From: Candidatus Saccharimonadota bacterium
GTDB lineage: Bacteria > Patescibacteriota > Saccharimonadia > Saccharimonadales > Saccharimonadaceae
NCBI GenBank assembly: GCA_017619315.1
Contig: JAFZSN010000006.1
Location: 1-64,000 of the forward strand
Direction of reading: 5' to 3'
DNA length: 64,000 nucleotides
Position 1 is the first letter of the stretch, and each line of letters starts with the position of its first letter. The notes beneath the pieces were generated by a model that saw only the letters and a program-made list of their open reading frames with translations, had not been told where the DNA came from and did no database searches. The position numbers and the translations under genes were made by a program. Shown here one piece after another: positions 54,948 through 63,453 of the stretch.

Positions 54948-55281
54948 AACCTGATACCGTAGCATGCTCCATGTTGGCCGCAACGGTACTGTTTTTTGCT
55001 GTGGCCACCGAGTTAAGACGTGCCCTTTCTACTGCGAGATCATCTTTTTTGACGTTCATTTCGGTAATTTCGGATTCAACGGAGGAAATTTCGTAATCAA
55101 AGCTGGTGGCTTTGGTGCCTTCAGCGACATAAATAAGCCCAAAAACGAGGGTAAGCATACAAATAATAGCGATCTGAGAGATGGAACCAAGGCTGCGCTT
55201 GGTATGACGGACTGTGTTTCGATTTCTGACAAAGCTCTGAGACATGGGCTCTCTTCTTGTCACGTAGGTTTGATTAAACAT
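54934..55281 (-). CDS. ftsL: FtsL-like division protein
   Basis: 115 residues: a basic N-terminus, a membrane helix (about 35-55) and an outer coiled coil with heptads (YEISSVESEITEMNVKKDDLAVERARL). This, and the place between rsmH and ftsI, fit FtsL, though the sequence is too variable to be certain. GCGAGG lies 11 bases before the ATG. Confidence 0.65.
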   Translation of the reverse strand: MFNQTYVTRREPMSQSFVRNRNTVRHTKRSLGSISQIAIICMLTLVFGLIYVAEGTKATSFDYEISSVESEITEMNVKKDDLAVERARLNSVATAKNSTVAANMEHATVSGYATE

Positions 55282-55289
55282 TTTTGATT

Positions 55290-55524
55290 TTTCCTCGCTT
55301 ATTGTTTATTTTTATTTTTTATCAATTCTTTTTATTCTTGTCTTAGTCCGGGGGCTTTTCAAAAGCAGAGCTATAAGTAACTTTTGATAGTGTCCCCGGG
55401 AAGGTCATACATGTTTCACACACTCTGTGAAAACTCTTTTTGGCGGACCACACTCTGGTCCATGTCAGCTAGTCCCGGAATACTCTCGGGCTCGTGTTAA
55501 CTCACCCGAGAGCTAAGGGGGAGA
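55290..55524 (-). promoter_or_regulatory. Highly structured leader/intergenic RNA before ftsL
   Basis: On the minus strand GCTAGTC (55529-55523) pairs with GACTAGC (55474-55468) and encloses CTCTCGGG/CCCGAGAG type pairing (55512-55505 with 55490-55483). GTCCCG inside the tiny ORF (55561-55556) can instead pair with CGGGAC (55477-55472), which uses part of the same strand. Further hairpins: GGACCA...TGGTCC near 55445-55462 and TTTTCACAG...TGTGAAA near 55409-55434. Confidence 0.55.
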
Positions 55525-55590
55525 CTAGCGGAAATTTACCTTAACAGTTTGTTTGCGGGACTTGTTCGCAACAACGATTTGTTTTGGCAT
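55525..55590 (-). CDS. 21-residue basic microprotein
   Basis: Minus-strand ATG at 55590 with an ideal AAAGGAGG ribosome site 6 bases upstream and a TAG stop at 55525. The peptide begins MPKQIVVANKSRKQTV and ends KVNFR; six of 21 residues are K or R and none is acidic. It lies 31 bases after rsmH in the same operon. The stop codon is inside a helix with downstream RNA, and codons for K-S-R can form a competing helix. It may be a leader peptide that senses translation, or a genuine small protein. It matches no ribosomal protein I know. Confidence 0.6.
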   Translation of the reverse strand: MPKQIVVANKSRKQTVKVNFR

Positions 55591-55621
55591 TTTGCCTCCT
55601 TTTTTTATGTTTTTATTTTTA

Positions 55622-56497
55622 TCAATTCCGCTTTGCCACTCGCAGTTTTGCGCTTCTGGCTCGCGGGTTGATAACTAACTCCTGTTCCTCCGCAATGATT
55701 GGTTTTTTGTTAACGATAGTAAGTTCTGACTCTTCGCCGAAGCTTGATGCTGTTTTGAAATAATCCTTGACTAACCTATCTTCTAGACTATGGAAGGTGA
55801 TGATTCCGAGGCGGCCGTTTTTGTTCAGTAGTTTAGGTAAATACGGGAGGGTTCTTTCGATCTGGCCGAGTTCATCGTTCACCGCGATACGAATGGCCTG
55901 GAAGGCCTTAGTGGCGGGATGAACTTTGGAATGCCCGCGGGTTTTTGATTTTATCAAATCTGCAAGCTCCGTGGTGGTATTAATGGGGCGATGATGCACA
56001 ATTTCTCTTGCCAGCATCGCAGCGCGACCAGGGTTTTCTTCGCCATACTTTACTAATATCGTCACTAATTCTTTCTCACTGCTATGATTCACAATATCCG
56101 CTGCTGTTCTTTTTTGCCTTTGGTCCATCCGCATATCCAACGGGGCTTCATTTTTGAATGAAAAACCACGCTCTTCCTTGTCTAATTGCGGAGAAGAAAC
56201 TCCAAAATCCGCAAGTATTATATCAAAAGTCTTTCCACACTCGAAAAGCTGTAACACCGCATTATAAAAATCTGTATGCATTATGGTGATATCGTGCGGG
56301 AATTTCTGCTTTAAATTACTAACAGCAAATTCATCACGATCCACAAGGCATGAATCCTTATAATTCTGTGTCACATCCAAAATCTTACTAGCGTGACCCC
56401 CGTAGCCGGCAGTTAAATCTAGATATTTATCTCCGGGATGCGGTTCTAGGGTCGCTAGGACTTCCGATAACAATACTGGGGTATGTAATTTCTCCAT
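55622..56497 (-). CDS. rsmH: 16S rRNA (cytosine-1402-N4) methyltransferase
   Basis: The protein once called MraW, 291 residues. The SAM site is LDLTAGYGGHASKIL, followed by ADFGVSSPQLD, and TFHSLEDRLVKDYF near the end. It heads the minus-strand division cluster, as in most bacteria; mraZ, which normally precedes it, is missing. The minus-strand TATAAT (56504-56509) ends six bases before the ATG, so the transcript is leaderless for rsmH. Confidence 0.96.
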   Translation of the reverse strand: MEKLHTPVLLSEVLATLEPHPGDKYLDLTAGYGGHASKILDVTQNYKDSCLVDRDEFAVSNLKQKFPHDITIMHTDFYNAVLQLFECGKTFDIILADFGVSSPQLDKEERGFSFKNEAPLDMRMDQRQKRTAADIVNHSSEKELVTILVKYGEENPGRAAMLAREIVHHRPINTTTELADLIKSKTRGHSKVHPATKAFQAIRIAVNDELGQIERTLPYLPKLLNKNGRLGIITFHSLEDRLVKDYFKTASSFGEESELTIVNKKPIIAEEQELVINPRARSAKLRVAKRN

Positions 56498-57083
56498 GTA
56501 TATATTATAATATGTCGTTTGAGACCGTTCAACTAGAAACTTCAGCGGTTTTGTTTCTGCTTTGATTTTTGTTTTAAGAACACAAGTTGTCCACCACGAT
56601 TTACCAGCGCGAAGCTAATCTTACAATCGCAGCCGTTGAGAGACTTATTGTGTTTAGACCATATAGAGTTTTATTGGGAGGTGTGTTAGGGAAAGAACGC
56701 ACGATTTTTTTGTCGCATCTCGCTTGAATTTTAATGCGCGCGAAGCTCCTAGATGGTCGATCTCAAACTTTTTAAAGGTACGACTTTTTTGTTTAGCGTT
56801 TTTGTTTATTGTTCGCTGAATTCAGTTTATTATAATTTTTCAAAAAATGCAAGTGCTTTTTTAAAGATTTTTTAAGTTTTTTGTTTTACACAATTGTGGA
56901 AAACTCCCCTGTTAAATTCCCGAACATTTGGTGCTCTAAAAACCGAACACGATTTTTTACTGGGGTGGCAAAAACCGAACATGTGGGGTTGATTTTTTGC
57001 TGGGTTGTGGTGTGGTATTTATTTTTTGAGGGCTTTGGCTTATCTGGTGTTTCCCTGTTTCTCTTTGGGTGTTTTCCCTGTTC
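56498..57083. other. Gene-free stretch upstream of rsmH
   Basis: About 590 bases. On either strand no ORF with a ribosome site stands out. The word AGCTTCGCGC/GCGCGAAGCT occurs twice (near 56612 and 56740). A TATAAT faces left near 56832. The AAAACCGAAC word and CCCCTGTT (56906) appear near 56900-56975. An RNA gene cannot be excluded, but I cannot name one. Confidence 0.5.
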
Positions 57084-57112
57084 TTGACGTTGTACTATTT
57101 TTGTTATATAAT
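57084..57112 (+). promoter_or_regulatory. Promoter of the small gene at 57167
   Basis: TTGACG (57084-57089), 17 bases, TATAAT (57107-57112). Confidence 0.75.
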
Positions 57113-57166
57113 ACTGGTTATGTAGACAGTTTGCCATCTGCAAAAAATGAAAGAGAGGTGAGTTTA

Positions 57167-57406
57167 ATGGCAAAGGATCCTTATGAAGAAGCAAATAAAA
57201 TGTTGGAGTCATTGGAGAAAGATTATTTCCCTACCCTTCACGAGTATAGGGAAAAACAGGGAGATATTGACGTCTTTGCCGATTTCCAGAATAGATTGCT
57301 GGAACTCGAAGACTTTATCGATGAACTCCCCACCACTGATCGGCAGTTTGAAATCTTGAACGAGATCGTTATGTTCAAGAACGCGATAAATTCATTGATG
57401 CACTAA
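57167..57406 (+). CDS. Small acidic helical protein, unknown
   Basis: 79 residues with 20 D/E. It is probably a two-helix protein (PYEEANKMLESLEKDYFPTL; FADFQNRLLELEDFIDEL). The frame continues upstream, but GAGAGG lies before the ATG at 57167, and a clear promoter precedes it. A terminator separates it from the DUF4868 gene, yet position and orientation suggest association. No family recognised. Confidence 0.65.
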   Translation: MAKDPYEEANKMLESLEKDYFPTLHEYREKQGDIDVFADFQNRLLELEDFIDELPTTDRQFEILNEIVMFKNAINSLMH

Positions 57407-57411
57407 TTATT

Positions 57412-57436
57412 GAGCCGGCCTATGGGCCGGCTTTTT
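57412..57436 (+). terminator. Terminator after the 79-residue gene
   Basis: GCCGGCC and GGCCGGC pair around TATG and are followed by five T. Confidence 0.9.
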
Positions 57437-57507
57437 ACTGTTTTTTGGGTGTTTTTTCTTGTTTTGATAGTGTGTGATATAATGATAAAAACTAAGTGAG
57501 GTATAAA

Positions 57508-58485
57508 ATGGATAATACAGAATTTGATGTTTTCTTGTGGGCAAACGAGATCGACGAGGTTAAGAACAATGTCTCGGCGGAGTTGTTTTTGTTTAACAAA
57601 AACTATACGCCGTATAAGATCAAGTATTCCGATAAATTGACTGGCGCCGTGAAAGCGATGTTTATGCAAGAGGCGGTTTCTTACATTATCACAGAGGCAG
57701 ATAAGGGCTTGGAGTGCCGCGAATACGAGAAGGCCGACGGCGAGGATAAAGTGATTTATCGCACTTCCCTTTCCAAGGTGGGGCGAGCGGAGACTTTGAT
57801 TCATTTGATTGAAAACGAGTACAAGGATATCGATTATTTTTCCGAAAACGAGTATGATTTTAAGAAGGTAAAAGGTATTATTGCAAAGTTTACCTACCCA
57901 GGCGAAGAAGGTATGAAGACTTTTTATATCGCGAAGATTTTGCCAGCTTCGGCGGCGCTTAAGGGCGCGACCTCTTGGGAAATTAACGGCGAATCGTTTG
58001 AGCCGTTCTCGGCCGAGATCGCTCTTAAGATGCCGGACGACAACCAAGTGGCGATCGTGGATGGCAATATTGTGGTGTTTAACCAGGCAAAGTTTGAGAA
58101 TTTGTTCCAGTATGATTACAAATCTCAGGTGATTGCAGAGGCCAAGGCTAAGGAGTTAACCGAGAAGTACAAATTATCGTTTGCGGAGGGCCTGACGCTT
58201 GATTCCCTCCTTGCAGATAAGAAGCCAATTCTAAAAAAGGTCCAGGCGATGGATATTGCAGAAGAAATGCCGCAAGATAAATTACTCGATTACGCAGACG
58301 AGATGCAGCTTGAGCTGATGACCGATGATGATGGTTCGATCATTATCATGGATGACAAGGATTTGACGATGTTTGTGAATTTACTCAATGAAGATTATTA
58401 TGTTTCACCAGTGAATGGACGCCGCTATGAGATTAAGTCCAAGAAGTTACTCGGTGAGCCGGATGGCGAACCACCGAGAGGATAA
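57508..58485 (+). CDS. DUF4868 protein, KwaB-like (Kiwa defence family)
   Basis: 325 residues. The layout resembles DUF4868: a variable N-terminal half, then VAIVDGNIVVFNQAKFENLFQYD (the 'express and name' strand-helix of the family), a helical spacer, and an end LTMFVNLLNEDYYVSPVNGRRYE. KwaB of the two-gene Kiwa anti-phage system belongs to this family and acts with the membrane protein KwaA. No KwaA is seen, so this is an orphan. TGTGTGATATAAT ends at 57483, and GTGAGG precedes the ATG at 57508. The longer frame from a GTG at 57496 is less likely. Confidence 0.6.
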   Translation: MDNTEFDVFLWANEIDEVKNNVSAELFLFNKNYTPYKIKYSDKLTGAVKAMFMQEAVSYIITEADKGLECREYEKADGEDKVIYRTSLSKVGRAETLIHLIENEYKDIDYFSENEYDFKKVKGIIAKFTYPGEEGMKTFYIAKILPASAALKGATSWEINGESFEPFSAEIALKMPDDNQVAIVDGNIVVFNQAKFENLFQYDYKSQVIAEAKAKELTEKYKLSFAEGLTLDSLLADKKPILKKVQAMDIAEEMPQDKLLDYADEMQLELMTDDDGSIIIMDDKDLTMFVNLLNEDYYVSPVNGRRYEIKSKKLLGEPDGEPPRG

Positions 58486-58494
58486 ACCTGTTTA

Positions 58495-58791
58495 TTACAG
58501 TATCGGAAATCCCTCTTCAATATACTGTTTTGCGCTATCTGGTTTTTCTCTTAATGTAACCATGAAATTATAAACGCCAGTGCCGTCCATGAACGGCGCC
58601 ATTTTGGCGATATCTTTTGCGGTATATCCAGATATAGTAAGCGGATTATCAAAATCAAAGTTGCGAGCCTCTAGCCATTTTAGGAACTCGTTTTTGATGT
58701 CCTCGTACCTGCAAAGTTTTTCTGCAACCATTTGGGCAACTACTGGAGTTTTGTTTTTTTCTTGAGTTAAATAATCTATGATGTCATCCAT
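58495..58791 (-). CDS. Unknown 98-residue protein coupled to the metallopeptidase-like gene
   Basis: It begins MDDIIDYLTQEKNKTP and has a helical core (VVAQMVAEKLCRYEDIKNEFLKWL), then SGYTAKDIAKMAPFMDGTGVYNFMV. No family recognised. The ATG at 58791 lies 8 bases inside the upstream gene, with GGAGAA before it, so the two proteins are made together. Immunity partner or chaperone are possible roles, but not supported. Confidence 0.6.
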   Translation of the reverse strand: MDDIIDYLTQEKNKTPVVAQMVAEKLCRYEDIKNEFLKWLEARNFDFDNPLTISGYTAKDIAKMAPFMDGTGVYNFMVTLREKPDSAKQYIEEGFPIL

Positions 58792-60220
58792 TCTTTTTTC
58801 TTCTCCGTTTTTTAAGTGACCGAGTTGGCATTTTCTCGACAAGAGTCCTGATTGTCTTTTTGACGTGGTTTCTCGTTATTAATTTAGCGCCCTTTATAGA
58901 TTCTTTTTTGATGTATCCTTTTTCTCTTAAAATTCTGTCGCATTCATTTTCGAAAAAAGCTGAAGCAAGTTTCGCATCTTGTTCGAGTATCTGGTTTTCA
59001 TAACCCTCATAATCATCTTCGGGGTTAATATAATACATTCTATTAATTGAATACTTATCGCGTAGTGGATGCGACTCCGGCCCATTAATCCGGATATCGG
59101 CTTGATGGAAATGCCACATTTCATGAGCAATAAGCCCGATCCACATTTGCGCTTCAACTCTTTTTTTGAAGTAGTCGGGAATATCTTCGCCTAGTTCATT
59201 ATCTATAAATTCCCTATGTTTTTTTACGCTATTAGTATTAAAAAAAATTTTGTTATCATAGTAATTTGCTTGGCCCAAATAACCATGGTCCTCGATGTAG
59301 AAAATTTCTGGCGGAGGGTCTATATTTATTGCTCCTGAAAGAAGCCGTACGAGTTCTATATTACCGGTTTCACAACCTTCTTTCTGATATGTTACTAGGA
59401 TATTGTGTATTTTTCGCGAATCGATTTTTCCCATAACTTTCTCGATTTCCTTTTTCATCAGTTCTTCGTTTGGATTCACGAAAATCTCCGGGTACTCTAC
59501 TTCCAATCCTTTCCTTCGCTGTTTGCTCTGCAGCTGGCTGAGTTCTTTAAAGTATTCGCTAACCCCTGGTAAGAGATGATTGGGATATGGTTCCCCTGTT
59601 TTTTCGTCGATTCTTGGAGGATTAACGTACGCACCACGGATAGAATAGTATGCCCAGGCTTCGGAACTCATATTATCATTCTTGAGGTGCCAGAACTCCC
59701 ACCATGCTCTACCGTTACCGCTGAGGGCACAATCATAATCGCCCCCTTTATCTTTATAAATAGTGAGGTACTTCATGTCGAGCTGATCTTCATTTGCTCG
59801 AAGATAGTTGACTATCTCTAGGCCGACACCACGTTTTTCTTCGTCGGTAAAAGACGAGATATCAAGCTTCTCCATCTGCTCTGATATTGCTATTGCTTTT
59901 TTAAGTTTAGACAATCTGGTCCTCGCCTCTTCAACGGAGGTGCAATCATACACATTTCCCATACTCGGATAAGCAAGCGGACCACGATAATACCAAGAAG
60001 AACGTAACTGGGCTTGATCCAACTGCTCCATGATATCATCATATTGTTGCCTAAGATCATCGAGAGTCTCTGCCGTGGCTGCTGATTCGCCTAGTTTTCT
60101 GTTTCTTTCTTCTTCTTTTGGGTCATTTTCTTTGTTTTCATATCCATTATCGCCATTATCGCTATATTCGAGCGGTTTATTGTTATTTGAAATCGGCGGT
60201 TTAATAATTTCTCTGTTCAC
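58784..60220 (-). CDS. Putative zinc metallopeptidase (HExxH)
   Basis: 478 residues, no signal peptide. The motif IAHEMWHFHQ near 375 has the HExxH zinc site; a candidate third ligand is the E of LEQDAK about 45 residues later. The N-terminal 200 residues are charged and helical, and the C-terminal tail is basic (KKRRRKK). Phage and toxin-processing peptidases show similar HExxH contexts, but no family is assigned. GTG start: the minus-strand TATAAT (60227-60232) ends six bases before the GTG at 60220, so it is a leaderless GTG gene. Confidence 0.6.
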   Translation of the reverse strand: MNREIIKPPISNNNKPLEYSDNGDNGYENKENDPKEEERNRKLGESAATAETLDDLRQQYDDIMEQLDQAQLRSSWYYRGPLAYPSMGNVYDCTSVEEARTRLSKLKKAIAISEQMEKLDISSFTDEEKRGVGLEIVNYLRANEDQLDMKYLTIYKDKGGDYDCALSGNGRAWWEFWHLKNDNMSSEAWAYYSIRGAYVNPPRIDEKTGEPYPNHLLPGVSEYFKELSQLQSKQRRKGLEVEYPEIFVNPNEELMKKEIEKVMGKIDSRKIHNILVTYQKEGCETGNIELVRLLSGAINIDPPPEIFYIEDHGYLGQANYYDNKIFFNTNSVKKHREFIDNELGEDIPDYFKKRVEAQMWIGLIAHEMWHFHQADIRINGPESHPLRDKYSINRMYYINPEDDYEGYENQILEQDAKLASAFFENECDRILREKGYIKKESIKGAKLITRNHVKKTIRTLVEKMPTRSLKKRRRKKNG

Positions 60221-60260
60221 TCTATCATTATAGCATGAACATAATAATCTGAGTTACTGG

Positions 60261-60914
60261 TTATTTAAGATATTTGCCTGGGCTATTGAGTAGTTCTTGG
60301 ATTTTGTTGAAGGCCATGGCGAGTGGGTAGCCGTCTACGAACATGTGGTCTACGGTGATACTCATAGTGAGCTCGTATTTGCCGTCCTTTTCGGTGTATT
60401 TGCCCCAACATACGCGAGGGATGCTGGCTGAAGATTTGTCGTCTGGGATTGGGTCTTTAAACGAAGTGAAATCTGCCCATGGTACACAAGTAATATAGTA
60501 CTCGCTATAGCAATTCTCGGGGTTGTAGTTTTCTTTTTTGATTTCTGATTGTTTCTTGGCGCTCTCGATTTCTCGGGATGCTATTTCGTAGAATTCTTTG
60601 AAACTGTTGCCTTTTTCGTGGCGGACGTTTTCAAAAACACCAGCCTCGGTCATAACCGTATAAGCAGGAGTGACATCGTCATAAATAACTGGCTCGCCGT
60701 CAACGAGGCGCATGCGCATTTCTTCGACACTGTCGAGACTTTTGACCACGATATAGAGTAAATCGATGAAAAATGATTCCTTTTTCTCTCTTGTGTGTTT
60801 CAATAATTTGGTGACATCTATGCGGACATTCATGCCGTATGTGCTATTAGAAAATTCCTTAAACCAGAGGTAGGTTTTTTGTCTTTCCCATTGATTTATG
60901 TCAATTGTCTGCAT
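60261..60914 (-). CDS. Chloramphenicol acetyltransferase-like enzyme
   Basis: 217 residues, the length of CatA-type trimers. The catalytic His is in ITVDHMFVDGYPLAMAF: the usual H-H-A-V-C-D-G is D-H-M-F-V-D-G, so the reactive His and the structural Asp remain while the first His is lost. SEYYITCVPWADFTSF matches the substrate wall. It may acetylate chloramphenicol or another small acceptor. It starts 11 bases after the CYTH gene in the recJ operon. Confidence 0.8.
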   Translation of the reverse strand: MQTIDINQWERQKTYLWFKEFSNSTYGMNVRIDVTKLLKHTREKKESFFIDLLYIVVKSLDSVEEMRMRLVDGEPVIYDDVTPAYTVMTEAGVFENVRHEKGNSFKEFYEIASREIESAKKQSEIKKENYNPENCYSEYYITCVPWADFTSFKDPIPDDKSSASIPRVCWGKYTEKDGKYELTMSITVDHMFVDGYPLAMAFNKIQELLNSPGKYLK

Positions 60915-60924
60915 TTTTTAGCTC

Positions 60925-61461
60925 TTACTGTTGTAGTTCGAAGTATGGACTGTCGGTGAAGTTAGATTCGCCGAGGGTGAAGAAGGTTTTCTCGAGGTCG
61001 TCTTTAGCGGACTGAACGGAATCGCTCGGGTCGAGGGTGGATTCGATTTTGGCGAAATAGCCTGGGATGTTGTCGATTTTATCTAGGTAAATCTCTGTTC
61101 CTTCGCCCATACTAAGCCTCTGGCGGCGGCGGGAAACTTCGGCAATCGGCTTGAAACCGAGTTGCAAGATGATGTTTACCAATTTCTCATAGTCGCTAAC
61201 TGCGGTCTCTTCAACGATATCTACGCCAGAATCTTCGATATGGCGGCGCAAGATGAAGAAATATTTCGGTGGTTTATCGACGGATTTCATCTCGGTGCGC
61301 ATAATGAGGCGCGGGAAGTTGGAGTTTGGGGCGTAGTTACGGGGGACGTAAATACGGTCATGCTGCCAATAAATTGGTGAAAAATCTAGATCAATGTCGC
61401 TAAGCTTATCTTCGAAAGCATCGCGGCTTTTTAGTTTGCATTTAAGGATGACTTTCTTCAT
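60925..61461 (-). CDS. CYTH-domain protein
   Basis: 178 residues of the CyaB/thiamine-triphosphatase fold, which binds triphosphates with metal. Family marks: LIMRTE, FFILRRHI, an R-rich VSRRRQRLSMG and IYLDKIDNIPGYFAKIEST (acidic strand). The N-terminal E-x-E-x-K is altered to K-x-K-L-K (LKCKLKS), so catalysis could be weak or different. ATG overlaps the recJ stop (ATGA). Confidence 0.78.
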   Translation of the reverse strand: MKKVILKCKLKSRDAFEDKLSDIDLDFSPIYWQHDRIYVPRNYAPNSNFPRLIMRTEMKSVDKPPKYFFILRRHIEDSGVDIVEETAVSDYEKLVNIILQLGFKPIAEVSRRRQRLSMGEGTEIYLDKIDNIPGYFAKIESTLDPSDSVQSAKDDLEKTFFTLGESNFTDSPYFELQQ

Positions 61462-63077
61462 AAAATAATTATATCACAAATGCGGGCCTCGATAGATTTG
61501 ACACCGTTAAAATCATTTTCAGTGAATGTAACTAGGGGTTCGATCTGGTCGATGGCGGGATCGAGGTTTAGCCATTCTTCAGGGGCGAAGAAGGCGACGA
61601 GCTTCATGGTTTTTCCTTGTTTGTCGCGAAGATCAAGCCTCAAGTGATTGCGGTCGGCGCCCATGCGGGTGACGTTGATGAGCTCGACGTTCTTTAGCCG
61701 GAAAATAGGCTCTTCGTTCCCTGGTCCGAAGGGTTCGAGCTGCTTTAATTCGTTAAGAAAGTCGAGATTTAGTTCTGAAAAATCATTTAGATCTAGGTCG
61801 GCGTGTTTTTTGAGGTAGCTTTCTTGGTTTTTAAGATGGAGTGAGCGATAGTATTCATTAATTTGTTCACGGAATTTATAGAGGTTTTTGCCATCAATTC
61901 TGACGCCGGCTGCAGCGGCGTGGCCACCGCCACTAATGATCGAATCCTTTGCGAAATCCAGTGCATCGGAGAGAATGAAGTCACCAAAACTGCGGCCCGA
62001 CCCCTTATAGGTGCCGTTTTCTAGCTCGGTCAAGACAAAGGCAGGCTTCTTGTATTCTTCGACCAGGCAGCCGGCAACAATGCCAAGAATGCCTTCATGC
62101 CAATGGCCAGATTCGATAATAACTGGGTCGTCCTTTGGACCGGCTTTTTCGATCTCCTTTACAATAGAATTTTGTTCAACGCGACGTTTTTTGTTCAGGT
62201 TTTCGAGCTTAGTTACGAGTGGAGCTGCCTCGACCGGATCCTTCGCGCGAAGGAGATTTAAAGAGGTGTCGGCGGTGTCTAGGCGCCCTGCGGCGTTGAG
62301 GCGTGGGCCGATTTGGAAACCAATAGACTCAGCGTTCAAACTTTTTATGCCGGATGAGCGCATTAATTCTAGGAGGCCGGGGCGGCGAGTTTTTTCTAGA
62401 ACTTTGATGCCGTAAAACCCGAGACGACGATTCTCGCCGGTGAGGAGCATGCTGTCACAAATGGTGCCAAGCACGACGAGGTCAAGGAGCCATTTTTCCT
62501 GACCTTCTTTGATCAGTTTCTCTTGGACCAGGGCCTCGGCAAGTTTAAAAGCGACGCCAACCCCAGCAAGATTCTGCAAAGATTCGGTGGGAGAATCCTT
62601 GCGGTGCGGGTTAATAACAGCGGTAGCTGCAGGCATTTCGTCGGCGGTTTCGTGATGGTCGGTAACTATGGTATCGATGCCGAGCGTATTTAATTCGTCA
62701 ATGATCTCGTGGTTGCGAGAACCGCAGTCCACGGTGATGACTAGGGTGATTTTGTGATCTTTTGCTCTTTTTATGAGCCTTGGGCTCATGCCGTAACCGT
62801 CAGCAAAACGGTCCGGGAGCATGATCTCAAGATCGTTTTCCTCGACGCCAGCCAGGGTTAAAGTATCCGCCATTAAGGTACTTGCAGTGACCCCGTCTAC
62901 ATCATAGTCGCCGTAAATTAGGATCTTTTCCCTGTTCTTGATGGCTTTTTTGATGCGTTGGACCGCTTTATTCATGTCGGTGAGGTCATATGGGTCTACT
63001 GCCTCCTCATATTTTGGATGCAAGAAACTCTCATCAAACCCACGTTTTTCAAGTAATTGTTCAAATATTTTACTCAA
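61458..63077 (-). CDS. recJ: Single-stranded-DNA exonuclease RecJ
   Basis: DHH-family 5'-3' exonuclease of recombination and mismatch repair, 539 residues. Motifs: ILIYGDYDVDGVTAS, TVDCGSRNHE, VTDHHETADEMP, GVGVAFKLAEAL, and the DHHA1 GGGHAAAAG near 345. A C-terminal OB domain is present. The start lies 12 bases after the winged-helix gene, which it follows in an operon. No good ribosome site is seen, perhaps owing to coupling. Confidence 0.94.
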   Translation of the reverse strand: MSKIFEQLLEKRGFDESFLHPKYEEAVDPYDLTDMNKAVQRIKKAIKNREKILIYGDYDVDGVTASTLMADTLTLAGVEENDLEIMLPDRFADGYGMSPRLIKRAKDHKITLVITVDCGSRNHEIIDELNTLGIDTIVTDHHETADEMPAATAVINPHRKDSPTESLQNLAGVGVAFKLAEALVQEKLIKEGQEKWLLDLVVLGTICDSMLLTGENRRLGFYGIKVLEKTRRPGLLELMRSSGIKSLNAESIGFQIGPRLNAAGRLDTADTSLNLLRAKDPVEAAPLVTKLENLNKKRRVEQNSIVKEIEKAGPKDDPVIIESGHWHEGILGIVAGCLVEEYKKPAFVLTELENGTYKGSGRSFGDFILSDALDFAKDSIISGGGHAAAAGVRIDGKNLYKFREQINEYYRSLHLKNQESYLKKHADLDLNDFSELNLDFLNELKQLEPFGPGNEEPIFRLKNVELINVTRMGADRNHLRLDLRDKQGKTMKLVAFFAPEEWLNLDPAIDQIEPLVTFTENDFNGVKSIEARICDIIIL

Positions 63078-63089
63078 TTTCTACCCCTG

Positions 63090-63380
63090 TTAGCCGATAG
63101 TTTTTGATGGTTTGCTGCCCTTTTGACTTTTGATTACAATGCTTTGGAGTTCCTTCAAAATAGGATATTGTTTGTTGGTTTGATAAACCTTAGTTTTGCC
63201 TTTTTTGGTCACAATTAGAAAGTCACCTTTTGCCATGCGCTCTAATTCCCTCTGGATATTGCCGGGGTCTTCTTTGATGAGCTTTGCTAGACCTCTGACG
63301 TGGGTCTTAAAATCAGGATATTTTGCAAAAACGACCAGAATTTTACGGCGCACCCTAGATGTGACAAATATTTCTAACAT
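63090..63380 (-). CDS. Winged-helix DNA-binding protein
   Basis: 96 residues of the ArsR/MarR-like fold: RRKILVVFAKYPDFKTHVRGLAKLIKE (helix-turn-helix), GNIQRELERMAKGDFLIV, then a wing TKKGKTKVYQ. Basic C-terminus. AGCGAGGT precedes the ATG, and a TATAAT is at 63404-63409 on the minus strand. First gene of the recJ-CYTH-CAT operon and a candidate repressor of it. Confidence 0.75.
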   Translation of the reverse strand: MLEIFVTSRVRRKILVVFAKYPDFKTHVRGLAKLIKEDPGNIQRELERMAKGDFLIVTKKGKTKVYQTNKQYPILKELQSIVIKSQKGSKPSKTIG

Positions 63381-63453
63381 ATTACCTCGCTTATACTCAG
63401 CTCATTATATATGATAATTGTAAAAAACACAACACTAAAATGCGACGAGATGG

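Noticed and set aside
56886..57212. 108-codon minus-strand frame and 133-codon plus frame with an upstream extension
   Set aside because: Low-complexity, no start signal; the plus frame is real only from 57167, where the ribosome site lies.
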